64,000 bases of DNA from Toxoplasma gondii ME49. Its lineage: Eukaryota > Apicomplexa > Conoidasida > Eucoccidiorida > Sarcocystidae. Position 1 is the stretch's first letter, and each line of letters opens with the position of its first letter. The position numbers and the translations under genes are program-made. The notes beneath the pieces are model-generated. The model ran no database searches. It saw nothing but the letters and a program-made list of their open reading frames with translations, and was not told the origin of the DNA. The stretch lies in contig NC_031467.1 of NCBI RefSeq assembly GCF_000006565.2, forward strand, positions 558,001 to 622,000, read 5' to 3'. Of the stretch, positions 1 through 11,692 are shown piece after piece.

Positions 1-1
1 T

Positions 2-805
2 TCAGAACGACAGAAAAAGTCGGAAGATGACAAAAACTTGAACGAGACAAGGACGAATCGTGGTAGACTTCTGGCAGACGCTTTAAGTCTGTACGAAGGC
101 GGCGACTTGAGATTTGATCAGAGCCTTCTGATTGATGCGTTCAGAGATTCGGAGATACAAATTTCACAAAGTGCCATCAGCAACCTCTTCCGGTGGTTGG
201 AGAGGACAGATATCAACAACGATGAAGACGCGAAGGACGTGAACTTGCAACTTTTGAGAGCAACCTTAGCGGTTATGAGTGGCCTCCGAAAGCACAAATG
301 GGTGGAACTGGTGGAGTTGCACAAACAGGTTTGTGATTCGTTACCAGCCCGAGATGACAGTGGGAAAGAACCCACGGAGAAACGAAATCGACTCTTGAAC
401 CATATCGATGATTACCTTGTTATGCTGGAGCGATTGCGACGCTTACATTGGAAGGAGGTCGAATATCTGGATAATTTCGGCTTGCAGCTGCAGAGGGGAG
501 CTTTCTCTCTTGACAAAGCGCTGCAGGACTACATGCACACGACACTGCTCAACCGCGGAAAGACATATAGTGGTCGGTACGGATTTCACAACCGGAGTAT
601 TTCGACCTTGGATCAGCTCCGTCGGTACTACGTCGATCTTCGAGCGAGTCAGCACACTAAAACGAATGTGAGACTCTGGGAGGACCTGCGAATTGTGCTT
701 TCAGCGTACGACGGGTACAAAGCTTTCACCTACGTGTCGGAGCTGGAAGGTGGCGTAGCCGCTGGGTTGTGGCCTGTGCATGCGCTGCCACTCTTCTTGT
801 ACTAA
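2..805 (+). CDS. Tandem-family protein, copy A (5'-truncated by window edge)
   Basis: I do not recognise this family. The reading frame is open from base 2 with no stop. The residues read upstream of codon 38 (RQKKSEDDKNL) align with the inside of the downstream paralogue (PRRKSEEEKRI), so the true start lies before the window and the TTG at 38 should not be taken as a start. The protein is charged and helix-like. Blocks shared with the copy at 2537-3454 are LAVMSGLRKHKWVEL, LERLRRLHWKEVEYLD, GRYGFHNRSI and a C-terminus ending exactly in PLFLY. No signal peptide or membrane segment is visible in the part present. The gene appears intron-free here. It is probably a lineage-specific tandem family such as coccidia often carry. 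Function is unknown. Confidence 0.75.
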   Translation, partial: SERQKKSEDDKNLNETRTNRGRLLADALSLYEGGDLRFDQSLLIDAFRDSEIQISQSAISNLFRWLERTDINNDEDAKDVNLQLLRATLAVMSGLRKHKWVELVELHKQVCDSLPARDDSGKEPTEKRNRLLNHIDDYLVMLERLRRLHWKEVEYLDNFGLQLQRGAFSLDKALQDYMHTTLLNRGKTYSGRYGFHNRSISTLDQLRRYYVDLRASQHTKTNVRLWEDLRIVLSAYDGYKAFTYVSELEGGVAAGLWPVHALPLFLY

Positions 806-2536
806 AGCTGCGAGAATGTAGATGATGCTTTTCACTGGGCAGCTGTGGAGTGCTGTCGCACCGCTCTGTGGCCTCTCCATGTGAAAGGGCGTATGCCAGT
901 TGGTAGAATTCATCCGGTATATGTTCGACATTTGCTGACTAACTTAACTTGCGTGTCGACAAAGGGTTCGCATTTAGACCAAGGTACACGTGCAGTATGT
1001 GCCAGAGCCGCTGAAAATGTGAGGCCCCTGTAGATTTCACTACGCTTTGTACTTTACTTCGGATATCCCTACCGACTCTGCAGCTTACGGAAGGATTCGG
1101 AAGATTTTAATGCCTTCCACGATGTTTTCATGCACCACTACGGGACGACCTGCTGCATTGATACGCCAGATGTGCGTATGCAGAACCACTAATAATCAAC
1201 AAACACGTGAAATCGGTAGGGCCCGGAAGACGAAGCCTCGCTGAAGACTTCCGAAGACTGTTGTACACCGTGCAATAGACCTTCATCGGCAGAGTTATAC
1301 CTTCGCAGAAGTTATGGGACAATCGCGTGGGGCGTAACATGCCTGCTCGCTGAATCGATATATGGGGACGGTCATAGAGGAGGACGTTGCTGCATACATC
1401 TAAAGACGTGATAACTACACAGTAGAAGGAAATTTATCATTTATGCCAAACAAGAAATCACATTCATCCGCAACTGTAAGCTTTCACGCGACTCCACAGG
1501 CGGCCCTTCAGTTACCGCACACCAGAACTATCAGCTCGTCGCCCCGACCACGGCTGGAACGGCGGGTTAATCTTTTCATACTCAATCTGGAAGCGTGAGC
1601 GTCGTCCAAGTTCCGGGAGGGACGAGCTGCCAATTTCGCGGCGTCCACTGAACAGCTTCGACTTATCGCTCAATGTCGGATATTGCAGTGATCTTCCTCC
1701 CGAAGTGTGTTTTGACAACCACACAGGAAACGAAGTGACGTCAAGCAACACGCATCAGCCAACCGCCTGGCGACAGCCTTTAGGTATAGCCGTACTTCTA
1801 GTTCGCTCTGCAGCCCCCGCACGGTTCCCACATCTTCCAGAAAAAACGGTACAGTGGCCTGTTACTGTCACAGGAACATCTACTGGGAGGTCCATACGAC
1901 GTAACGAACCGGTTGCGCCGTGGCGACCGTCCCACCACGCGAGGAGTGGTGGCGTAGCGCTTTAGAGACACTGGTACGTTAACTGGCCGTTTTTATCGGC
2001 TTCCGGTGTGCGTCTCGGTACAATAAGGTCCCGAGCAGTTTTCGTCTATATTCGCCTGCTGAACTCTAGAAAAGCTATAGCTTGTGTTGGATGCAGAATG
2101 TTCTTACGTAGCTTCGACGATTTCCAATATAGTGGGTGCAGGGAGCTTCAGGTGAATTGGAAAGTGCTGTCACACTCCTCATGATACATTACCGTGGCGT
2201 GTTCCAAGCCAGTGCATTTTATGAGTCCACAGTTGACGCGCTAGTATATATGAGCTAATGAAGAGGATCAACAGTCTGAAGGGATTCCAAGTTCCCTTGG
2301 ACTTGATGTGGTCGGGAGCTTCGTTTATCGGTGATATACGTATGGGCTTCGGCTGTGGGTGCCAAAGCGCGTAACAGCTAGTGATCGTCACTGAATGAAA
2401 ACCCCCAGCTGCGTTGTGGAGTGCATATGCGTCTGACTTTGAAATTGACAGAATTGTCTCGCCTCACGCGCGGCAGGATTGTGGAGAAACGGATGCCAGA
2501 AGGTCCTATCAGCTGGGTGAAGAATTGTGAGGCACG
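806..2536. other. Spacer between tandem paralogues
   Basis: About 1.7 kb between copy A and copy B. Only short, unsupported open frames occur on either strand. I see no conserved motif, repeat or RNA gene here. It should hold the 3' end of copy A and the promoter and 5' leader of copy B. By eye I could not detect duplication extending into this spacer, so the homology seems confined to the coding parts. Confidence 0.5.
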
Positions 2537-3454
2537 ATGGGGGACGCGTCAAACGAGCTAGCGAAGGTGGAGAAAGAGAGAAGAAAGGTGGAGAAGGAGT
2601 TGGCAGATATCAGAAGAATTGAAGATAGCATTCGAGAAAGACAGATAGAGTATCTGGCACCCCGTCGAAAGTCGGAAGAGGAGAAGAGAATAGAGGAGGT
2701 GGTATTGAACAGCGGTCGACTTCTTACCGACGCTTTGAGTTTATATGGGGGTTCAAAAGTGAATTTTGATCAAGACCGCGTTAGCGGCAACTTCAAACAC
2801 TCTGAAAGAGCCATATCGAAGGAGGCTATCGGTACCCTTTTTCGATGGTTGGACAAAGCGGACGAGGAAACGGGAGCTAACGAGACCCATAGAAACCTGA
2901 ATAATTTAAGGGGGACCTTAGCCGTCATGAGCGGTCTCAGGAAACATAAGTGGGTAGAGTTGGAGGAGCATCAACAGCGGATTCGTGATTCCCGACCAGC
3001 GAAAGGCGAGATCGAGGTGCCCACTGAGGAACGTAACAGATTCCTGAAAAATGTCGATGATTACCTCGTCATCCTTGAGAGATTGCGGCGCCTCCATTGG
3101 AAGGAAGTTGAATATCTAGATGATTTCGGTCTCCAATTACAGAACGGCGATTTCCCAGATGACGAGGCACTGCAGGACTACATGTATACAACACTACTCG
3201 ACCGAATAAAGACGTACAATGGCCGTTACGGATTCCATAACCGAAGTATCGCTTTGCTTGACCATTTTCGTCGCTATTACATCGACTTACGCGCGGAACC
3301 TCGGTCTGACGCGACTACAAAGGCATGGGAAGAGCTGCGACTCATGACATCGGCGTTTGATGAGTACAAGTCTTTCATCTTCAACGAAGAGCTGGAGAAG
3401 GGCGTGCTTGCAGGATTGTGGCCCGAGCATGCTGTCCCCCTGTTCCTCTACTAA
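2537..3454 (+). CDS. Tandem-family protein, copy B (full length, 305 aa)
   Basis: Single-exon paralogue of the gene at the left edge. The ATG at 2537 is the first in frame after a TGA at 2528, so the start is well defined. Residues 1-55 are highly charged (Lys/Glu/Arg heptad-like, beginning MGDASNELAKVEKERRKVEK) and likely form a coiled coil. The rest aligns throughout with copy A, with clearly more than half of the residues shared by eye, including LAVMSGLRKHKWVEL, LRRLHWKEVEYLDDFGLQLQ, GRYGFHNRSI and the terminal PLFLY. There is no signal peptide or transmembrane helix. The even conservation to the last residue suggests a functional C-terminal end. I cannot assign a function. It is most likely a coccidian-restricted tandem family. 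Confidence 0.75.
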   Translation: MGDASNELAKVEKERRKVEKELADIRRIEDSIRERQIEYLAPRRKSEEEKRIEEVVLNSGRLLTDALSLYGGSKVNFDQDRVSGNFKHSERAISKEAIGTLFRWLDKADEETGANETHRNLNNLRGTLAVMSGLRKHKWVELEEHQQRIRDSRPAKGEIEVPTEERNRFLKNVDDYLVILERLRRLHWKEVEYLDDFGLQLQNGDFPDDEALQDYMYTTLLDRIKTYNGRYGFHNRSIALLDHFRRYYIDLRAEPRSDATTKAWEELRLMTSAFDEYKSFIFNEELEKGVLAGLWPEHAVPLFLY

Positions 3455-5538
3455 CCTCACGAGAAACGGGTACGCCGTAATAGTATACTGGGGTTGGCCG
3501 CAACGGTTGTGCTTGCACATGCCGCCGTTATTGCGATGACCAAACATGTTAGTAAACCTTACTTAACGTATGTTGATTTTACACAGTCGTCGACTTCGTG
3601 CTTGTTCGCGATGAGCGAGCATCGGATTGCGCCGTCAGCGAGTTCGTTACTCACGCAGTGCATGGCTTGGTAGAGTTCGGTTGTGCCGTCACACAGAGGT
3701 CACATATCGTTACTGATGCACAGAAAACAAACACTAACACAAGATCAAAAGATACAGCGGAGCCGTGACTCACGGTTGCTTGTCTCCTCCTCCCTCGGCA
3801 ACTGAGTAACTGCCACTCTCCCTGCGCAGAGCACATCAGACACTAGAAGGAGGAATCGCCAGAGATATCGAATCGCAGTCATGATCCACTAACCAGAGAA
3901 GCAGTGAGTTTCTGGCCGTCCGTTAGACATACACCAAATGATTCGCGCAGTCTCAGTGGCGCTTGATTGATCATGAGCGCAGGCATTCACTGGAGGTGTC
4001 TTCACTTTTGGCGAACCTACATTACAAACCTGTTCTGCAGCAACAGTGTTAGGCGTAGTCCGTTGTGTGCTGTGCCCCAATACCAAACGGACTTACGTTT
4101 AAAATGATGATCATTTAAGACAATGGAACTTTGATCTCCAGTAAACAAAGATCTAAACCAGTAGTTTATCACGTAGTATATACACTCCAGAAAAAGACAA
4201 TGAACAATCCTGTCTCAGAGCAGTCGTCGGTACCAGTTTACGATTGTACCGTGACAACAGTAATCGGTTTACTACGTTCAAGACATAACCGATGACGAAC
4301 AACCTTGATGTCGTAGAAGGCTGAAATTCCAGCGCTTTCAGCTGTCTTACGCAGTCAGGTGGGGTGGTGATGTATAGCACTCATAAAGAGCGGACATCGG
4401 AGATTCTGTGTAAAGCGTAACAAATTCGTCAAGCGAGCAGTAGCTGTTTTAGCAACTTACATGTACGCATAGCTGGGTCGACTGTTTTTCGGTGGTTGTC
4501 GGAGGGTAAACCGTCACGGCACGCACAACAGAATCTGTTTTTCATTTGATTCGTCGCTGCAAACGCATGGGAAAAAAGAGAGATTTCGTCGTCTATTGAG
4601 GTTGGCAGTGTTGTCAAAATGGCATACGGCTGTTGTTTTTGCTGATTACTTCCGTGCTTACGAGAGGCCTGATTAATTACGGTGCTGTCCTCCAATAACA
4701 GCACCTTGCTCAGCAGAGTACATGAATGAAGCTGTTTAACGTACTGGCGTGAATAACTCATCATATCGGTTGCCGGGTAACAACTATCGAAAATATTCGT
4801 GCGAAAAGGAAATCGTTGTGGCTGTGGTAAGACTGTAATTCATATATCGTGGAACACAACAAATACGCTCACCTGGGTTTGAGTATGCATGTGGCGGTTG
4901 TAAATACACAGTCAATCTGAATTCGTGCTAACTGTTGTGGTGACACGGTGAACCGTTCCGCCATGCACAGGAACATACTTCAACGTTTCCGGTGATTGTT
5001 AGTCTCTATTTTTAAGTGTACGTTGCATGCGGTGCCTGGGCACCTAGTCGCTTCAGACGGTTGTTGACTTCTTTTGCTTGCGCTTTTGAGGAGTTGTTGC
5101 TGAATGCCAAATATTTGCGAACGTTTCGCTGTTGCGGGCGTGCGTCCAGAGTCAAGCAGCTTCCTTCTCCCTCCATGTCAACAGAGGGAAAGGCGCCTGG
5201 CTTGTGCTTTCAGCCGGAGGCAAGAAAAAGCGGTTTCCTCCCCCGCCCTCCATGCGTCGATAGTTTTCGGAGGCAAAATCTACTTCGTTTCTGGAAGGGC
5301 TGCGAGACTAAGATGCGTTCGCCCCTAGCGATCAGTCAGAGAGGCCGAAAAATCCGTTCCCTTTTGCCCATGCTTATAGTTTGAAACCAATGGCGTCAAA
5401 AGCAAGCATGTTTTCCCAGGCAGAGTCTTTTCTACACCCGTTTGCAGAAGCGTTCAACGCACGCACACTTCTTCACTGTCGTCCCTATGGGGTGGGAATG
5501 TTTCTCCCCCGTGTGAACTACTTCACTAGACATTCGTT
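3455..5538. other. Intergenic stretch
   Basis: Relatively AT-rich, with only short frames on both strands and none with recognisable content. A TGCATGC motif, a common element of coccidian promoters, lies at 5024-5030 upstream of the EF-hand/TMEM65 gene. Upstream non-coding exons of that gene could lie here, but I cannot show one. Confidence 0.4.
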
Positions 5539-7587
5539 ATGTCGATGTCTTGTGGCGACGTCAGAGACAGGAGAAAAACATTGTCTCCGTCTTTCTCATG
5601 TTCGTCTTTCGATACTACTGTCGCGATCCACAGCCGTTCATACTCACTGTTCAGACTTTTGCCCATCTGGATGCCAGCAGTATTAACGGCCAAACAGGCC
5701 GCTCTGCCCAAAAAACAACGGGCAATCCGCGACCTGGCGTCCTTTTCTTGTTCCTGCAGGGAGTTCGTCACTCGCTGTAACCTATGGTTTAGCCGTCAAT
5801 CATGGAAGACTTCCCCGAAGCCACTCAACACTTCCATATTCGGTGGCTGCTCCTTGACGTGCCTGTCTAATGGTTTTATTCCTTTGAATGCTTCGCACCG
5901 AGCAGAGAAAATCGTTTGCATGGAGTCATATGGAGTGCCTACCAGAACAATCTTTCAAAGAAGAGGAGAAACGTTCAAGGCAATGATGTTCTTTCGGTGT
6001 AGCGTGCCAAGGCGAAAGGGATACGCCAATTTTTCTCGACCTACGGGAAAACAGGATGGAGTGGGGTCCGCTGAAAGAAAACAGACGAGACAACCGTTTT
6101 CCTTCTTCACGCCTGTGTCTGACACGACACAGGTGCTGCCTCCTTGTTTTCCGCCTCCGCAGCAGTCACCACTTCCAACCATTCTGTTGCCACCAGAACC
6201 ATTAAATCGACAGCCACGGGCTGGTCGGGATAATTCTGAAGATCACAGTGCAGACACCGTGTTTACAGGCATTGACACCAACAACGATGGATTCGTTTCG
6301 AAGGAAGAATTTCGGAACTGGTACAACACCCACGTGTTGCCGCGGCTCCCTGGAGATTTACATATGCCTGCAGAGTCAATGTCTGAGGACAAAGGCGACC
6401 CACCTGTGATGCGTGATGATTGCAAGACGCAGCAAAGTGCAACCGAGAAAATTCCCAGAGGAGAGTCATACGTGGACAACCGTACCGCCATGCTAGTCGC
6501 TCTCTGGTCAGGTGCGCCGTTCCTCGGCTTCGGCTTCATGGACAACTGGTAAGGAGTGACGGACTGGACATTTCAACATAGTCACTGACGGGAAAGTTCT
6601 CGGTGATAGAGGATTCCCTGATATTCAACAGAGAGCGGAGATGTCTTCCCATCCTCATATGAAGAAATGCACTGATAAATATACGTAGCCAATATAGATG
6701 AAGCTTGGTTTCTTGGGGATGGCTTTCACATCCATTGATATACGTAGCGACACCGGGAAACGACCGAGTGGTCACGTGAGTAATTTCGCTAGACCAGCTA
6801 TAAATCTATCCAATACAGTGCGACATCAGGTGTTATGAAGCGTCTGGTTAGAACCAGCTTACGGAAGGCGCAACCGTCGGCTATGGGAAAGACTTAACTC
6901 TCCCAGTGAGTTGGGACACTCGTAGCGTTGTTATGAAAGAGAAGATCACTTTGGTGCTGTCTCATGTATCCCCCTTCAGCTTGATGCTTCTTTGTGGCGA
7001 CCTTATCGACTCCTATTTGGGCGCCTTTCTGGGCGTCACGACGCTTACAGTAAGGTCCCTTTTGCCTGTCTGCTTGAATACATTCCAAGAACAGAGAACG
7101 CACTTTGCTATTCTCCATACAACACCTGCTCCTCTCGATATTAATTTTACGCGTATCGCTGAGGACGCTTCAGCCTCGCTTCGCCTGGTGAAACTGCGGC
7201 CGATTCGACGATGGTCTATCTCTCGCATAAATGCATGAAATGTGAGTAGGCATATAGGAACTTTTCCTGATTCCCGTCCCGAGGAGGTGCATTGATGTTT
7301 TTGAGTCACCGGTCGTACCGTACGAACGCGTCTGCCGTGCACACTCATCCGCGGACCTCGTCTGCCTTTAATGGAAAATACTTGCGTCTCTACAAGTGAA
7401 CATCGAGAGTGGTGAGCATTTCTGACTCTCCTTCGCTTCTCTGTTTTTCTCATGTTCATAGGCAGCAGCACTAGGAAATTTGTTCTCTTGCACAAGCGGA
7501 GTCGTGACAGGACGCTGCGTGGAACAACTCGCATATCGAACTGTTTGTGAGGCCGACCTACATTTGCCTGTCCTACCCTCACTTTGA
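5539..7587 (+). CDS. EF-hand protein with TMEM65-type membrane domain
   Basis: Three exons fit in phase: (5539 or 5983)..6548, 6980..7049 and 7462..7587. They give 401 aa from the first ATG or 253 aa from the ATG at 5983. Exon 1 carries a canonical EF-hand loop DTNNDGFVSKEE at 6274-6309. It ends inside the membrane signature APFLGFGFMDN, which continues in exon 2 as CLMLLCGDLIDSYLGAFLGV and in exon 3 as AAALGNLFSCTSGVV followed by VEQLAYR. This order and spacing match the TMEM65 family, an inner mitochondrial membrane protein linked to Na/Ca exchange. The part after 5983 starts MMFFRCSVPRRKGYANF, basic enough for a mitochondrial presequence, so I favour that start. The family's usual third membrane helix is not seen. 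Exon 3 stops at LPVLPSL, though a GTGAGG at 7548 could be a donor to a further exon. Calcium-regulated mitochondrial transport is inferred. Confidence 0.72.
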
Positions 7588-10500
7588 AACCAAACTGAAT
7601 TGTACACTGAATCCGCAAGCACTAGTATTCTGGTTATCTAGAGCTTGAGGCAGCACAGTTTCAGGCAGACTGCTCAAGCAGGCAAGCAGTTCACAGCCCG
7701 TAGTACGTGCACCGGCCACGCATGACGCTTTCGATGTTCGCTGTGTATCGAATAATCGGCTTTGACACTGCGTTTGCAGCGACCTCTTGTGGATTACGAA
7801 TGTTTGTGTAGACCCGCGCGTCCGCTGATACGATTTCCGCCGGCTGTCCGTCTTTGTTGCTACCGGCGTTTCCCCGAATCACTCGATCACAACTATGTTT
7901 GCGTTCAGCCCTCAAAAAGCTCTTTCGGAAGTGTTTGTGCATGCAGTGCTGAGGACGTTTGCTTTGAGTTTCGTTTCTTACTGTATACGAGCCATCCTGG
8001 TGACAATCGGAGTAGATTAACACGTACTAATGCATCACGCCGGAATTCCGGTGATTATGCGTTATTCGCAAACCGTGTATTTTTGATCCTTTCTCCTCAC
8101 TAGATGCACCGTGTCCCACAAACGCTCTTCTTTTCCACTTTCAGGGTTTCCACGTGTTACCCTGAACGCGGGTCAAGTAGGATCCCGGCGTGCCTTACGG
8201 GCACACACCATCGGCGCTGTCGTAAGCCTTCCGACCTTGTAACATGAAAACTCCGGTAGCTTGTTGCTCTACATGCTGAGTTTGCGAACTGAGGGTATGC
8301 TGATTGTGATGATAAAAACAGCCTGGCGTGTGGATGGTGCTTATTGCAGTGCCACACTTTGGATTAGGATGTTTGTCACTACGAGAATATGGAACATGTT
8401 GGCTGAATGACCTACCGCTGTGGGGTCCAACTAAATGAGACTTACGCTATAATCAAGGAGAGCTCAACTTCGTTTAGGCTTTTTTTTGTGCAACTCGGAA
8501 AGTGGTGAAAAGCAAGCCCCTTGCACAAGAAGCGCTTTTGCTGAACACGGCACGTCCTCGATGACAGTACAACCCGCGCACTTTCTTAACGGGATATGTT
8601 TTCCTCGTCAATTTAACGTCGGGTGCGTCGTAGAGAATCTCACCTTGAGCTTGCGCTCGTGGGCCGCCAGGGTAGTTTGATAAGCTTCTTGTTCTGTGAT
8701 GATGCATTCATTTACTTGTCACCTTTTCCTTTGCGTCTTTCATTAGGGTATTTTCAGCTGTTTTTGCTCGTCTCAAAGACAGGACGCTGGGAGCAAGAAA
8801 GAGCATGGTTTTCTTGCCCACATTTGCGTTTGTTGTCTTGTTTTTAGGCGGGGGTCTGCATAGGATGTACCCTTGGAATGTTTCCACTTCTATTTCTGGG
8901 TATCAAAAGGAAAGAGTCCAAGCAGACAAATGACGAAACGAACACAGACCTTTCCTCCCCTCTTCAGGCAGTCGCTGCACCCAATGGCGGCTCTGCTGTG
9001 AAATAGGGAAGCCCTCCATCGGGTATTTCCATAGAGCAAGTTGTTGAACACAAACCACTTGGTAAATGCACTGACACAACAGAAAGTGAACTCCACTTAG
9101 CAGCGCTACACTCTCCTCCACGACAGAACGGATTTGATGCCTGTCGCCACTGTCCGACGCCCTGGCAAGACGCGTCCGGTTAGTTCGAAATTCAGGCGCA
9201 CATAATTCCAGAATTAACTACTAAGCCAGACATATATGAAGGAAAGCGGATACGCACAACCTTAAGCGGGGGTTCATTCGTCTCAGAATCTGCGGCAGTT
9301 AGACGCGACTCGATTTAGACGTGTTTCACTCCTTGCTCTCCTCGCCACCGACATGACCACTCTTCAGACTCCAAACACTTTCTGGATACTGGTTATTCAC
9401 AAAGACTACTTTTTTGTTCCCATTGTCCTCAGTGGAAATACGTTGGATATAAACTGTGGCATTTCCTGATCGCTGGCAGTGCGTGCTTTGTTTTCGCTCT
9501 GAGCACGGGGAAGAGCTGACCTGTTTCTCCAGTGGCGACTTGGGACGACCATTGGCTTCCATGGGTGCCCAACGGCTGTGAGTGTCTCTTTCGAAAGTGG
9601 CGATGGTGAGTCGCATTTCGGCTGTTTTGTTCCAGAGACTCCAGACTTTCTTCACTTGTGACTATCGTTGTTTGCGGCAAGAATACCGATTGAACGAGCG
9701 CTGTTCGATTCTCGGTAGAGGACCAGACAAGTAAAACCGCCAACGAATGGAACCTCTTGGGTATTATTGAAGTCGCTGACGTTTCCCCGATTTGCTTCGC
9801 GTGGCACATTCTGTCTGAGGGTAGACTGGAGTGCCATGGTGCTTCCACCTAAGTTTTGCAGGCTGACTCCGTTCTCTCGCACTTCTTCGCCCTTTGGAAG
9901 AAGTTGAACATAAATAGATTCAACCCTCGACCAGCATCACTGTATGCTAACCAGCGCTGGAACTTCCGGCATTACTGGGAGAAATACCCGGAAATTGGCA
10001 AGAGGTTTCTTCGTCCCTCGTTGACTTCTGGACAAGCATGACGCCTACATAGCCCTATTACGTTTCCTTTTTTTAAATGCGGCGAAAACATTCCCTCCAT
10101 ACAGATTTCCCATTCACGTGACGTCTCGCGTGTTTCAAACGTCAACTGGTTTTCCCTGCTCTTGTAGTCACAAGACCGTGCAACCAAACCTGCGACACAA
10201 TCTTGTGCCTGTGACCACCGCACCGCAACTGCCCACTCTGTAAACATAGTCCCTCCCTAAACCGTCAAAACCCCGAAACGAACCGGATGCTCTTCTCTCG
10301 TCCTTTCTCCCTCGTTTTCCTTTCTTAGAAAACAGGAAAAATCCTCACTGGATATGTGCACATTTACCGAAGCGATGCGGAATCCACGGCGAGGTGGCGG
10401 GTCAACTCCCTTGGCCAGGGGTTGAGTCTGGTAGTGGCATTTTTAGGCGTAGAGACAATGTAAAGGTCTCCCATTGAACAGAACCTGCTTACTCCTTCGT

Positions 10501-11692
10501 CTTAGCCCCTCAATTCTGCATTTACAATCCCTTTCAAAAGCAACAAAGTCTTACATCCAAAACCCTCCAAAATCCCGTGGTGTGTGACCTTTCCAGTGAC
10601 TCTTGCTCGCCACAACCGTGCGCCCTTTTTCGCGGCTTGCCGAAACATCGAAAGCTGCGTCGCTCGCATTACTGCTTTTTGGGCCTTCACTTTTCCCCAA
10701 ATACCCTCCGAGTTCTATACGTTTCTTCGGTTTTTGCTAAGCCACAAACTGCAGGCTTAGCAGGCCACCTTCCGTCGTGAACTCGTTCACCGAGTTACCG
10801 GCCTCACACCTATTTTCGTTGCCGTTCTGGAAAGTCAGTAAGGGACCACCTTCACGTGCAGTTGACCGGTCTGCAATGACCATTGAGTTCGATGTCCCGA
10901 AATCCTTTTGTTTTGATTTCCGCAAGGAGTGTCTTGAACCACTGTCCGTGTCTACTTCCTTTTTCGTCGCGCTTCCGCGCCGTCTCCCCGTCCTCGTCTC
11001 CGCCTTCCGTCTCACAACTTCCCTTCATTCTCACAGGTGGTGTACTGCAATCATAAAGAACTTGGCTGTCTGCACCTCTTATGCAGAGTCATATTCAGTC
11101 TCCTACGGAATATCATGTCCACAAATAAAGAAAACTGGTTTGATTGTATCTCATCACTGACTGTCGTCCGACCCTTCCCCCCCCATAAAATAGCTGCTAA
11201 CGTGCAATGATTCGAGATACATTTATCTACCGCACTTTAGTTTAATACCCCGGTTTGTGGTTAGGGTTGTATGAACGCAGGAATACTTGTAGATCTTTGG
11301 AGCTTAAATATAAAAGATGCATGTTTATATGTGAATCTTTCAATGAAAACATGTACGTGCATCTACACGTCTTGAAACGTAGGTGTACAACAATGTGCTT
11401 GGGAAGTCACTGCCTCTCTACAAATCACATAGTTTCTGTTACGGTGGCGCCTCATTTTCTTTCTTTGACTCTCTGTTTGCGTGTCAACATGATCTACCCT
11501 CGATCCTCCCAACAGTCCTTTCGCTGTGCTTATCACTCTTTTTCTTTCAGTCCTTTCTTGCTGTCGTCGTCCGAATTGCCTATTTCTCTCCACTCTTTCT
11601 CTTCTTCTTCCCTGACGTGGTCTTGTTGCGGTTGTCCGGGTTTCCCTCTGTCATTTCCTAACCGCTGCCTTCCCTCTCCTGTTCGCTGCAGC
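7588..11692. other. Intergenic region with only weak open frames
   Basis: About 4 kb. Several short frames occur, the most persistent being three overlapping minus-strand frames between 9326 and 9882, but no family, signal peptide or convincing splice structure supports them. The last 500 bases before 11693 are pyrimidine-rich and should include the promoter and 5' leader of prpB. I see no RNA gene or mobile element. Confidence 0.4.

Noticed and set aside
38..805. TTG at 38 as the start of the first gene
   Set aside because: The frame is open through base 2 and its upstream residues align with the paralogue, so this is an internal codon.
9326..9882. Three overlapping minus-strand frames that could be read as a gene broken by a one-base shift near 9652-9655
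   Set aside because: No recognisable family, no clear start context, and no splice sites joining the frames in phase. The apparent continuity is more likely chance.
10250..10265. CCCTAAAC resembling the telomere repeat
   Set aside because: Single copy only; no array, so not telomeric.
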